The position numbers were made by a program, and so were the translations under genes. From Oscillospiraceae bacterium (GTDB lineage: Bacteria; Bacillota; Clostridia; Oscillospirales; CAG-272): DNA of 9,811 nt. Of this stretch, positions 1 through 6,200 are shown one piece after another (positions within the stretch are counted from its first letter, which is position 1; each line of letters begins with the position of its first letter). The DNA is taken from positions 4,042-13,852 of the forward strand of contig SVQS01000032.1 in assembly GCA_015065205.1 (NCBI GenBank), read 5' to 3'. A model generated the notes under the pieces. The model did no database searches and had not been told where the DNA came from. It saw nothing but the letters and a program-made list of their open reading frames with translations.

Positions 1-87
1 ATGATCATTCAAACCGATGAACTCGAAGCAGCCGAGAGCATCCTGCAACGTGGCGGCTTCCGCCAAGCAGACATTCACGGTCTGTAA
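1..87 (+). CDS. C-terminal end of an ACT-domain-like protein (partial)
   Basis: An open frame runs from the window edge to a TAA at 85-87 and encodes 29 visible codons less the stop. The visible end contains TDELEAAESILQRGGF, which resembles the last helix and strand of small clostridial ACT-domain proteins, where a 'D-D/E-L/P-x-x-A-x-x-[IL]-L-x-x-x-G-F' pattern is common. ACT domains bind amino acids or other small ligands and usually act as regulatory modules. The ATG at base 1 is probably internal, since a full ACT protein would start well upstream. Its stop codon shares one base with the start of the next gene (TAATG), which points to translational coupling. Family assignment rests on a short fragment and is tentative; the reading frame itself is fairly secure because of the overlap. 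Confidence 0.5.
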   Translation: MIIQTDELEAAESILQRGGFRQADIHGL

Positions 88-554
88 TGGATATGGATAA
101 CACAACTATTACAAACGGCAAAAGCTCTGCCTGCTCGATCTCGGAGTTCGTGCAGATATTGCGCCGCGCCGATATGAACGGTGCCGACCGCTTGTTTGGC
201 GGACACCTGATGACTTGGATGGATGAGGTTGCCGCCGTGAGTGCACGTCGGTATGCCGAGGGGCCCGTTACCACCGCGTGTATTGAAAATATGCGCTTCT
301 TGCGCCCGGCACACCTCAACGAGACGCTCGTGGTCACAGGTCGTGTCATTTATACGGGGCGCACCTCAATGGAGGTGCTTGTAACCGCCGAAACAGAGGC
401 GTATGATGCACAAAGAACACTCATTGCAGACGCGCATTTTATTCTTGTTGCACTTGACGAGGATGAGAATCCACGCGCTGTTATACCGCTCATCCCCACC
501 ACAGATGAAGAAAAAGTACTGTACGAAGAAGCAAAAAAGCGCAGACAAAAATAG
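87..554 (+). CDS. Acyl-CoA thioesterase, hotdog fold (YciA/ACOT-like)
   Basis: The product is 155 residues, normal for a single-domain hotdog thioesterase. Such enzymes hydrolyse acyl-CoA to free acid and CoA in the cytoplasm. The signature is at residues 31-50: Asn31, the LFGGHLMTWMDEVAA block with Gly38-Gly39, and Asp46 on the central hotdog helix, followed by VTTACIENMRFLRPA, which matches the family's 'VT....d.i.F..P...G/N' segment. Asn and Asp at these places are the usual catalytic pair of the YciA/ACOT group. The start overlaps the previous stop by one base and has no strong ribosome binding site of its own, so coupling is likely; Met3 is an alternative start. The C-terminus (about 140-155) is Lys/Glu rich and probably helical. 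The next gene begins 15 bases downstream. Acyl chain preference cannot be read from the sequence. Confidence 0.88.
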   Translation: MDMDNTTITNGKSSACSISEFVQILRRADMNGADRLFGGHLMTWMDEVAAVSARRYAEGPVTTACIENMRFLRPAHLNETLVVTGRVIYTGRTSMEVLVTAETEAYDAQRTLIADAHFILVALDEDENPRAVIPLIPTTDEEKVLYEEAKKRRQK

Positions 555-569
555 AGAAAGGACAAAACC

Positions 570-1274
570 ATGCTGAAAATTTTAGGATTGGGAAACAGTT
601 TTTCTTGGGATGCAACCACATATCTCGATCGCATAGCAGGCGACCTTTATGTTCGCAATCTGCACATTGGCGGCTGTAGCCTTGAGGGACACGTTGACAA
701 GATTCAAAATAAAAAAGCCTGGTACGAATATCAGGCACAGGGCGTCAAAATCGGAGAAGCGACCGTAAGTGCTAACGACATTATCGCATCCGAGGATTGG
801 GATTATATCACCGTCCAGCAGGTAAGCCACTATTCGGGTATGTATGAGACCTACGAGCCCTATCTGACCGAAGTTTTGGATTTCATTCGCAAGACCTGCC
901 CGAAAGCAAAGATTATTTGGCACCAGACTTGGTCCTACGCTACCACAAGTGAGCACCCCGGCTTTGCCAATTATAACAGAGATCAGGAGCTGATGTGGTC
1001 AAAGATCGAAGAGTGCTCGCACCGTGCTGTCAAGGAACACAACCTTGACGGCATCCTTGAGGTAGGCAAGGCGATCCAAACGCTTCGTCGCACTCTGCCG
1101 CCCGACGGCACCGATTTCTGCCGCGATGGCTTCCATCTTTCCTACGACTACGGCAGATACGCCGCCGCATACGTTTGGGCAAAGTTCTTCAGCCATGATA
1201 TTACCGACTTTGTGCCCGATGGAGCAGATCCCGCTCGCATCGCCGAGATTCGCCGCATCATCGACGCACTGTAA
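570..1274 (+). CDS. DUF4886-type SGNH-like hydrolase
   Basis: This 234-residue protein starts with the strand-nucleophile motif LGLGNSFS (Gly8-Asn9-Ser10), then GGCSLEGH around 34-41, VQQVSHYSG at 82-90 and CRDGFHLS at 184-191. This order matches SGNH/GDSL-type hydrolases: Ser10 as nucleophile, Gly35 as oxyanion-hole candidate, Gln83/84 in place of the block III Asn, and Asp186-x-x-His189 as the acid/base pair. The pattern is that of the DUF4886 family, often found near carbohydrate-degradation genes, where a sugar esterase (for example deacetylase) role is suspected. There is no signal peptide, so it should act in the cytoplasm. A good AGAAAGGA ribosome binding site lies just after the preceding stop. 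It lies 15 bases from the thioesterase and 19 bases from the epimerase, so it is co-transcribed. The substrate is unknown. Confidence 0.82.
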   Translation: MLKILGLGNSFSWDATTYLDRIAGDLYVRNLHIGGCSLEGHVDKIQNKKAWYEYQAQGVKIGEATVSANDIIASEDWDYITVQQVSHYSGMYETYEPYLTEVLDFIRKTCPKAKIIWHQTWSYATTSEHPGFANYNRDQELMWSKIEECSHRAVKEHNLDGILEVGKAIQTLRRTLPPDGTDFCRDGFHLSYDYGRYAAAYVWAKFFSHDITDFVPDGADPARIAEIRRIIDAL

Positions 1275-1293
1275 TACATAAGGAGCCCGAACA

Positions 1294-2166
1294 ATGCTTT
1301 ACACCTTACAAAATGACATTCTGACCGTTCAGGTCAGCGACATTGGTGCCGAAATTCATTCGGTCAAGCGCGACGGTTGCGAATACATCTGGGTGGGAGA
1401 TCCTGCCTTTTGGTCGTCGCACGCGCCCTTGCTTTTCCCTGTATGCGGCAGATTTTTTGAAGCCAAGTACACCCATAATGGCAAAACTTACGAAATTCCT
1501 TGCCACGGCTTTATTCGCAAAGCACCTTTGACGTTGGAGTGTGTCAATGATACTTCCATCTGCTTCCGCGTTGAGGCAACCGAAGAAACCAAAAAGATGT
1601 ATCCCTTTGATTTTGTGCTCAAAATTTGGCACATCCTCGAGGGTGAGAGCGTGACCACACGCTTTGAAATCGAGAACACGGGGGAATGTGTTTTGCCAGC
1701 AACCGTGGGCGGTCACCCGGGCTTTAACGTGCCGCTTGGCGGCGAGGGGGAATTTGCAGACTATTATCTCGAATTTGGAAAGCCCTGCAGTCCCGATCAA
1801 ATCGAAATTTCGCCCCGAGGTCTCTTTACGGGCAAAAAGTATGCCTATCCGCTAAAAGAAGGAAATGTTCTTCCTCTTTCACACAAGTTGTTTGAAATTG
1901 ACGGGATTTTCCTTTCTCGCATGGATAGCACCGTAACACTCAAATCGAACAAAAGTGAGCGCGCTGTCACGTTGGAATACCCCGATATGCCGTATCTTGG
2001 CATTTGGCATCCTTCGGCGTGCGAGGCACCCTTTGTATGCATTGAGCCTTGGTGCGGACTTCCCGGCTACGACGGAGAGATGGAGGATATCACAACCCGT
2101 CACGATATGTTCCACATCCTACCCGGCAAAACCCAAACCGCGCAGTTTAAGATGAGTTTTTACTAA
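1294..2166 (+). CDS. Aldose 1-epimerase (galactose mutarotase) family protein, LacX-like
   Basis: The 290-residue product has the beta-sandwich mutarotase signatures in order: VCGRFF (50-55), CHGFIRKAPL with His71, VGGHPGFNVPL with His141, and CIEPWCGLPGYDGE with Glu251. The two His and the Glu occupy the positions of the acid/base residues that interconvert alpha and beta anomers of free aldoses. 'HGF..', 'GGHP.FN' and 'EPW.GL' are typical of the shorter LacX/Ec_c4013-like branch, whose substrates are poorly defined. It has no signal peptide and is probably cytoplasmic. An AAGGAG ribosome binding site at 1280-1285 with 8-base spacing fixes the start. It is the last gene of this operon. No classical terminator follows at once; the palindromic element at 2173 begins only 6 bases after the stop and may serve that purpose. 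Confidence 0.9.
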   Translation: MLYTLQNDILTVQVSDIGAEIHSVKRDGCEYIWVGDPAFWSSHAPLLFPVCGRFFEAKYTHNGKTYEIPCHGFIRKAPLTLECVNDTSICFRVEATEETKKMYPFDFVLKIWHILEGESVTTRFEIENTGECVLPATVGGHPGFNVPLGGEGEFADYYLEFGKPCSPDQIEISPRGLFTGKKYAYPLKEGNVLPLSHKLFEIDGIFLSRMDSTVTLKSNKSERAVTLEYPDMPYLGIWHPSACEAPFVCIEPWCGLPGYDGEMEDITTRHDMFHILPGKTQTAQFKMSFY

Positions 2167-2172
2167 AAAGCA

Positions 2173-2397
2173 TGGGGCTGTCTCAATTTGATGCAGAAGG
2201 CGTGATCGGCCTATCGTCGCCGTACAGGCGTACGGCAGAGAGGTCGAGCGCGACCAAAAAGCCACATAAAAAGGAAGAAATCCATCGGGGTTTTCTCGAC
2301 GGATTTCAATATTTATAGCAAATTGCTACAAAACTTGATGAAATTGGGGTTGTCATATTCGCGTGGCTTTTGTTCTGCGCTAAGTGAGACAGCCCCA
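2173..2397. mobile_element. MITE-like palindromic element with 13-bp terminal inverted repeats
   Basis: Perfect 13-bp terminal inverted repeats, TGGGGCTGTCTCA at 2173-2185 and its reverse complement at 2385-2397, enclose 199 bases with no plausible gene. Nested palindromes lie inside: GCCGTAC/GTACGGC (2219-2225 with 2230-2236), AAAAGCCAC/GTGGCTTTT (2257-2265 with 2363-2371), an 11-bp stem with one mismatch (2277-2287 with 2297-2307), and TAGCAA/TTGCTA (2316-2321 with 2323-2328). GGGGCTGTCTCA-like ends are seen on some DDE-transposase insertion sequences, so a non-autonomous element moved in trans is the best reading. No clear target-site duplication is visible (flanks AGCA and AATA). It could instead be a transcribed hairpin repeat that ends the epimerase operon. 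Confidence 0.72.
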
Positions 2398-2439
2398 AAT
2401 AAAAGTTACATTATGACATACAGAAAGTACATAATACCA

Positions 2440-2468
2440 TAGACAAATTTTGCAAAATGTGCTATACT
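2440..2468 (+). promoter_or_regulatory. Sigma-A-type extended -10 promoter of the sialidase-fold lipoprotein gene
   Basis: A -35 box TAGACA (2440-2445) and a -10 box TATACT (2463-2468) are separated by 17 bases, and TGC directly before the -10 gives an extended -10 element. Transcription would begin near 2475. That excludes the in-frame ATG at 2457 as the translation start and supports the one at 2520. Confidence 0.72.
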
Positions 2469-2508
2469 GTAATCATCAAGCGCAGTCTATTATTTGCGTA
2501 TTTTGAAA

Positions 2509-2514
2509 GAGGGA
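2509..2514 (+). promoter_or_regulatory. Ribosome binding site that sets the lipoprotein start
   Basis: GAGGGA, 5 bases before the ATG at 2520. The earlier in-frame ATG at 2457 overlaps the promoter and has no such site. Confidence 0.7.
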
Positions 2515-2519
2515 AGAAA

Positions 2520-3872
2520 ATGAAAAAGATTTCTATTTTACTTGCAATGGGGCTCCTACTCGGTCTTTTGCCGGGGTGTGCCGGGGGAAGTGAACCGCCC
2601 GCCATTACCACTCCGGAGGATACAATGCCGGAAACCACAACACCCGAAGAAACCACTCCTGCCCCTGCAGAGCCAAAGAAATTTCACCTTGAGATTGGCG
2701 AGCCCGTAGTTGTAACGCAAGGTGCTGTTGGTGACGACAAGTGGGGACATAATCAGTTCCCGGGGCTTTCCTATACACTTGACGGAAATATCCTTGCCAC
2801 TTGGAATTATACAAGTGATACCATTGACGACTACCTTAACCCGATTAGAAAAAAAGTCTCTACCGACGGAGGCTTGACTTGGAGCGACGACGAATCGCTT
2901 TGCTCTGTTCCCGATAAGTTCCAAATGAGCAATGGCAAGTATTTTGCAGGCTTTAGGAGCGCAAATGCGCACGTTGCTACTTGGCAAAACACATACGAGC
3001 CGGCCATCACTTGGAAAAATAACGGTGAATACAAGCTCTTTTTTGCCGAGGATCTTCCCAAAAATGAGGATACTACCGTTTGGGGGCGTGAATACGATCC
3101 CGCAACAGATACCACCGACGAGTTTGAATGTACCATCAATTGGCCACATGCTCCGCTGACAGAATTCCCCGATGGGAAAATTTATCCTATGACACAGATG
3201 TTTGCTTTAGGTCAGGATAATATTATTATTGTTGATGGTGTAATGTATCTGGCGATGTATTTCTATGGCTTTAATTCTTATGCTGACGAGCGAGAGAAGG
3301 CCATTAGCGATTATTGCAAACGCTACTCCACTTACATTTTTACATCCGAGGATAACGGACGCACCTGGAATTTCCTTTCGCAAATGCTCCCCATTCGGAG
3401 CAAAGGGCCTGAAGGACTGTGTGAGCCTTGCCTAAACGTGATGCCCGATGGCTCCATTATGATGCTGATGCGTAGTGGCGGCCCGACTACTGGCGACAAA
3501 GGATACCCTTGCTATCAGGTGATTTCCACCGACAAATGCCAAACCTGGGGAGCGATCAAAGAGTTTGATGAGATTGGAGTGCTCCCACAAATGGTAACGC
3601 TTGATTGCGGCGTTTCTATTGCTACCTACGGTCGCCCCTATATGCGTATTCGTGCCACAGCAGATCCCACGGGCAAAAAGTGGCAGCCCGCACAAACCTT
3701 TGACCTCGCCTCTGGCGAGAATCAAACCTCGTGCTACTATACCGACCTGCTTGCTCTTGATGATACCCACGCCCTGTGGATCTATTCCGATTTCAAATAT
3801 CCCAACGCCGACGGCGTTCCCGTTAAGTCCATCATCACACGTGTCATTACCGTTGTGTTTGACGAGGAGTAG
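2520..3872 (+). CDS. Lipoprotein with sialidase-like (Asp-box) beta-propeller
   Basis: The 450-residue product begins MKKISILLAM followed by a hydrophobic stretch and lipobox LPGC (17-20), so it should be cleaved and lipid-anchored at Cys20 on the outer face of the membrane. A Thr/Pro/Glu-rich linker (about 26-52) separates the anchor from the domain. Asp-boxes (S-x-D-x-G-x-T-W) occur at 114-121 and 276-283, with a degenerate third at 336-343 where Cys340 replaces Gly; these mark a six-bladed sialidase/BNR fold. CEPCLNVMPDG and MMLMRSGG (301-320) resemble the sialidase segment carrying one active-site Arg (Arg318). The N-terminal 'F/Y-R-I-P' motif that supplies the first Arg of the usual triad appears to be FPGLS here, so sialic acid may not be the substrate. 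A glycosidase or glycan-binding role is inferred. It is monocistronic with its own promoter and is followed by a hairpin 11 bases after the stop. Confidence 0.85.
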   Translation: MKKISILLAMGLLLGLLPGCAGGSEPPAITTPEDTMPETTTPEETTPAPAEPKKFHLEIGEPVVVTQGAVGDDKWGHNQFPGLSYTLDGNILATWNYTSDTIDDYLNPIRKKVSTDGGLTWSDDESLCSVPDKFQMSNGKYFAGFRSANAHVATWQNTYEPAITWKNNGEYKLFFAEDLPKNEDTTVWGREYDPATDTTDEFECTINWPHAPLTEFPDGKIYPMTQMFALGQDNIIIVDGVMYLAMYFYGFNSYADEREKAISDYCKRYSTYIFTSEDNGRTWNFLSQMLPIRSKGPEGLCEPCLNVMPDGSIMMLMRSGGPTTGDKGYPCYQVISTDKCQTWGAIKEFDEIGVLPQMVTLDCGVSIATYGRPYMRIRATADPTGKKWQPAQTFDLASGENQTSCYYTDLLALDDTHALWIYSDFKYPNADGVPVKSIITRVITVVFDEE

Positions 3873-3883
3873 GAGGCGTTTTT

Positions 3884-3917
3884 CGGGGGAGACCTTTTTG
3901 CAAAAAGGTCTCCCCCG
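3884..3917. repeat. Perfect 17-bp palindromic hairpin (copy A of three)
   Basis: CGGGGGAGACCTTTTTG at 3884-3900 is followed at once by its exact reverse complement at 3901-3917. It starts 11 bases after the lipoprotein stop. The T-run lies within the stem rather than after it, so it is not a textbook intrinsic terminator, though the stem is strong enough to stall polymerase or protect an mRNA 3' end. It is the gene-proximal part of the composite repeat at 3884-4071. Confidence 0.85.
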
Positions 3918-4071
3918 AGCCCCCTCCCAAAAACTCTCTAACACAGATTGTAATAAGGAAACTCCAAGTACACGGACAGACAGTCGACGCGAGGTGAAAC
4001 CTCGCTTTTGCTGTCGCGAGCGGCTAGGCACCTCCAAGACCCTATCCGCTAAGAAAGTTGTTTTACAAAAA
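3884..4071 (-). repeat. Composite dispersed repeat, copy A (hairpin plus structured body, reverse)
   Basis: Read on the minus strand, this matches the plus strand at 6201-6381. Shared pieces in order are TTTTTT-YG-TAAA-W-CAACTTTCTTAGCG (distal end 4071, core 4047-4060), GGGTCT-Y-GG-W-GG, CTCGCGAYAGCAA, a variable hairpin (here GCGAGGT-GAA-ACCTCGC at 3989-4005), a CCGT..GTAC block, a GTTAG-AGTTTTTGG-AGG stretch, and the hairpin 3884-3917. No coding capacity is convincing. It follows the lipoprotein stop in the same orientation, relative to the gene, as copy B follows the gene ending at 6396. It could be a non-autonomous mobile repeat or a 3'-UTR RNA element. Confidence 0.7.
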
Positions 4072-4099
4072 ATAAAAGGATAGCAATTTTACGCTATCC
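4065..4099 (-). terminator. Rho-independent terminator for the minus-strand sugar isomerase gene
   Basis: GGATAGC (4078-4084) pairs with GCTATCC (4093-4099) around an 8-base loop. On the minus strand the stem is followed directly by TTTTATTTTTT, a good U-tract. On the plus strand a T7 run follows after CTTTGCTG, so it may work in both directions between the convergent genes. Confidence 0.7.
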
Positions 4100-4114
4100 C
4101 TTTGCTGTTTTTTT

Positions 4115-4173
4115 GAGAGTGCTTTTTTGAAGGGGTGCGGGGGAACTTTTTTCGCTGAAAAAAGTTCCCCCGC
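4115..4173. repeat. Hairpin repeat copy C (body absent)
   Basis: A perfect 16-bp stem pairs 4137-4152 with 4158-4173 around the loop CGCTG: G-rich outer arm, GAAC, then T6 paired to A6. The flank GAGAGTGCTTTTTTGAAGGGG at 4115-4135 resembles the GAGAGTTTTTGGGAGGGGG flank of copy A on its minus strand. It starts 19 bases beyond the stop of the minus-strand isomerase gene and lies between that gene and its terminator. The longer structured body seen in copies A and B is missing. Confidence 0.78.
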
Positions 4174-4192
4174 AATCATTCTTAAAACGCAC

Positions 4193-5161
4193 TTAAGCCC
4201 AAGACATAGTGGTGGGCTTTTCTTCTTTGATGATGATGTCCTTGAGGAAGGAAACGGCCTTGCGGAGACCTTCGTCAATGCTCATAACGCTATCCTCGTG
4301 CTCGATAGAGAGGACACGGTCATATCCGCAAAGGCGGAGATTGGAAACGAGATCACGCCAGTAGGTCTCGTTGTTGCCGTAGCCGACGGTGCGGAATATC
4401 CACGCGCGGTGGAGCTCGTCACCGTAGTGCTTGGTATCGAGAACACCGTTCTTGGCGGTGTTGTATTTGTCGATCTTGGTGTCCTTTGCGTGAACGTGAT
4501 AGATAGCACCTGCAAGCTCGCGGATGGCTGCAACAGGATCCATCCCTTGCCAAATGAGGTGAGAGGGGTCAAAGTTTGCACCGATTACGGGACCAACAGC
4601 GGCACGGAGCTTGAGCAGGGTCTCGGGGTTGTAAACGCAGAAGCCGGGGTGCATTTCAAATGCGATGTGGGGCACGTTGTGTGCAACGGCAAACGCGCCT
4701 GCTTCTTGCCAATAGGGAATGACCTTTTTGTTCCATTGCCAATCGAGGATAGCCAAAAAGTCCTCGGGCCAAGGGCAGGTTACCCAGTTGGGGTATTTTG
4801 CTGTCTCGCAGTCGCCGGGGCAACCGGAGAAGGTGATAACGGTGTCAACGCCCATCTTTTCAGCCAAAAGAACCGCATTGCGGAAGTCTTTATCGAACTG
4901 TGCAGCAATAGCCTTGTCGGGGTGCAGAGCATTGCCGTGAGCGGCAAGAGCGCAAACGGTAACGTCGTACTTTTTGAGGAGCGCGATAAACTCGTTGTAC
5001 TTGTTCTCGTCAGCAAGCAGCTCTTCGGGGTTGCAGTGAGCCTTGCCGGGGTAGCCGCCGGCACCAAGCTCAACGGTGTGAACGCCAAGACCGGTCAGGA
5101 TTTGCAGAGTTTCTTCCAAGGACTTTTGTCCGTAAAGATTTGCTAAAACACTTAATTTCAT
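4193..5161 (-). CDS. Sugar phosphate isomerase/epimerase (TIM barrel, IolE-like)
   Basis: The 322-residue product is a single TIM barrel of the xylose isomerase-like/AP endonuclease 2 fold. Metal-ligand positions typical of the fold are visible: Glu169 in FEMHPGF, Asp198 and His201 in NFDPSHLIW, His224 in YHVHAKD and Glu287 in LSIEHED. MKLSVLANLYGQKSLEETL at the N-terminus and ALAAHGNALHP (71-81) are also usual for this group. These enzymes isomerise, epimerise or dehydrate sugars or inositols with a divalent metal in the cytoplasm; the precise substrate cannot be deduced. A GAGGAA ribosome binding site lies 6 bases before the ATG. No convincing promoter is seen in the 94-base gap upstream, so read-through from the DUF2310 gene is possible. 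It is about 320 residues, as expected. Alternative roles are inosose dehydratase or ketose 3-epimerase. Confidence 0.88.
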   Translation of the reverse strand: MKLSVLANLYGQKSLEETLQILTGLGVHTVELGAGGYPGKAHCNPEELLADENKYNEFIALLKKYDVTVCALAAHGNALHPDKAIAAQFDKDFRNAVLLAEKMGVDTVITFSGCPGDCETAKYPNWVTCPWPEDFLAILDWQWNKKVIPYWQEAGAFAVAHNVPHIAFEMHPGFCVYNPETLLKLRAAVGPVIGANFDPSHLIWQGMDPVAAIRELAGAIYHVHAKDTKIDKYNTAKNGVLDTKHYGDELHRAWIFRTVGYGNNETYWRDLVSNLRLCGYDRVLSIEHEDSVMSIDEGLRKAVSFLKDIIIKEEKPTTMSWA

Positions 5162-5216
5162 TGTTGTTTCCTCTTTCCTTTTATGTAAGTATTTATATAG
5201 TTTTTTCGTGTGGAGC

Positions 5217-5240
5217 GGGCGATTCGTGAATCGCCCCTAC
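5217..5240. repeat. REP-like palindrome between the DUF2310 and isomerase genes
   Basis: GGGCGATT (5217-5224) and AATCGCCC (5229-5236) form a perfect 8-bp stem with loop CGTG, followed by CTAC. Read on the minus strand it begins GTAGGGGCGATTC. The GTAGGG edge is shared with the elements at 6084-6090 and 6110-6184. It lies 16 bases after the DUF2310 stop and could form the 3' end of that transcript, but no U-tract follows. Confidence 0.6.
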
Positions 5241-5255
5241 GAGTAAGATGAAGCT

Positions 5256-6020
5256 TTAATGTGCATCGAAAGACAAATTGCAATTTTTGCAAATATCTCT
5301 TTCGTGATCCTCGGAGAATTTTATGCGTTTCATGGTTTTTTCGCATTTGGGGCAAATATGTGTTATCTTATCATTTACCTTTTCGGTTTTTATGCTCTTA
5401 CCATAGTCGCAGGCAAGGTGATAATACACGGGATATTGGAGCTGTTGGCTCATATATTGGGCAATTTCAATTCCTTGTTTGTTTAAGGGTGAATCAAACT
5501 TAACGCGCTGATTTCCTGTGTGACGATCGCAAAGGCAATTCATCCAAAGCATATCCATAGTAGCATAATTATCTTGCCACCGCTGTACGGCACAATAATC
5601 CTCACTGTCTTTTGGATAGGGCAGTTCATAGAGTACAATCGGTTTCCCGCAATCGCAACAAGTGAACACACTATCAACATCTCGGTCGTATGTCTGCATT
5701 TCCATAGCGGTTCTTTTGTTACAATCGCAGTAATTTTGACTCTCTAAATCAATGCCGCAATCTTCAATTTGCAAATTGAAATATTGTGATAGTTTCTCTT
5801 TGTCTTTTGTTACATAGCACCCGTCATATTTTTCATCCAATGAATCTTCTTTTGGGGTTGTAACATACAAAACGTAGGTTTCTTTTTTGATGATTTTATA
5901 GCTTTTGAGAATTTGCCCATTGCATTCCAATGTGAATAAAAAATGCCATAGTAACTCTTTTATCTCTTCGTATTCGATTTTTTCTTTTCTGGGATATAGT
6001 GTTATTGCTTTGTAATACAT
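5256..6020 (-). CDS. DUF2310-type zinc-ribbon protein
   Basis: The protein has 254 residues from the ATG at 6020. Paired cysteines indicate metal binding: CDC at 98-100 with CCDC at 121-124, and a C-terminal ribbon C-P-K-C (223-226) with C-K-N-C (244-247). The middle segment, WQDNYATMDMLWMNCLCDR then PLNKQGIEIAQYM and YPVYYHL (148-202), matches the layout of the DUF2310 family, annotated as Zn-ribbon proteins possibly binding nucleic acid ('DRLQMNC', 'LS..G..I', 'P.YYYL'). The real function is not known to me. A longer frame to 6077 exists but lacks a ribosome binding site; AAGGAGG sits 6 bases before the chosen ATG. The gene is visibly more AT-rich than its neighbours and has palindromic repeats on both sides, which suggests acquisition by transfer. 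It has no obvious metabolic link with the sugar isomerases. Confidence 0.75.
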   Translation of the reverse strand: MYYKAITLYPRKEKIEYEEIKELLWHFLFTLECNGQILKSYKIIKKETYVLYVTTPKEDSLDEKYDGCYVTKDKEKLSQYFNLQIEDCGIDLESQNYCDCNKRTAMEMQTYDRDVDSVFTCCDCGKPIVLYELPYPKDSEDYCAVQRWQDNYATMDMLWMNCLCDRHTGNQRVKFDSPLNKQGIEIAQYMSQQLQYPVYYHLACDYGKSIKTEKVNDKITHICPKCEKTMKRIKFSEDHERDICKNCNLSFDAH

Positions 6021-6026
6021 AAACAA

Positions 6027-6034
6027 CCTCCTTT
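6027..6034 (-). promoter_or_regulatory. Ribosome binding site that sets the DUF2310 start
   Basis: On the minus strand AAAGGAGG is followed by 6 bases and the ATG ending at 6020. This near-perfect site rejects the upstream in-frame ATG at 6077, whose extra codons are read through repeat-like sequence. Confidence 0.8.
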
Positions 6035-6060
6035 GTAAGGATGCGGTGTGTTTGATTGTT

Positions 6061-6090
6061 GGGGTGAGGGTGACCAATGTTCTCCCCTAC
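6061..6090. repeat. Weak GTAGGG-edged palindromic repeat
   Basis: GGGGTGA (6061-6067) can pair imperfectly with TCTCCCC (6081-6087), and the element ends in CTAC, giving the same GTAGGGG edge on the minus strand as the repeats at 5217 and 6110. The stem has one mismatch, so membership of the family is suggestive only. It lies in the leader upstream of the DUF2310 gene. Confidence 0.35.
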
Positions 6091-6109
6091 GGATACGTAA
6101 AATTTCATT

Positions 6110-6184
6110 GTAGGGCGGGGGCTTGCTCACGCCGTTTTATTGGCGAAAAAATTTCAGGGCGGCGGGAGCAAGCCCCCGCCCTAC
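6110..6184. repeat. Large GC-rich inverted repeat (REP/BIME-like)
   Basis: Two perfect 19-bp arms, GTAGGGCGGGGGCTTGCTC at 6110-6128 and its reverse complement at 6166-6184, extend after one mismatch by CGCCG/CGGCG (6130-6134 with 6160-6164). The remaining 25-base loop is AT-rich. The near-perfect arms imply either recent arrival or selection for the stem. It contains no gene and lies about 90 bases upstream of the DUF2310 start. Confidence 0.85.
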
Positions 6185-6200
6185 GATGTAAAATACAAGT

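Noticed and set aside
2173..2397. A transposase remnant inside the palindromic element
   Set aside because: No frame on either strand of this interval gives a recognisable transposase fragment; the content is explained by nested inverted repeats.
2457..2519. Upstream extension of the lipoprotein by 21 codons
   Set aside because: The ATG at 2457 overlaps the promoter -10 region, lacks a ribosome binding site, and would place residues before a well-formed lipoprotein signal peptide.
3432..4083. Long open frames on both strands (minus 3432-4037, plus 3601-4083) running across the end of the lipoprotein gene and the repeat region
   Set aside because: They overlap the lipoprotein in other frames and continue through palindromic repeat sequence; their translations are low in recognisable features and rich in Ser, Arg and Pro.
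4127..5146. A 339-codon open frame on the plus strand
   Set aside because: It is antisense to the sugar isomerase at 4193-5161, which has all expected metal ligands and a ribosome binding site. It also begins inside a hairpin repeat.
5162..5216. A promoter for the first sugar isomerase gene
   Set aside because: An AT-rich TATATAAAT stretch exists on the minus strand, but no -35 box lies at a suitable distance, so I did not list one.
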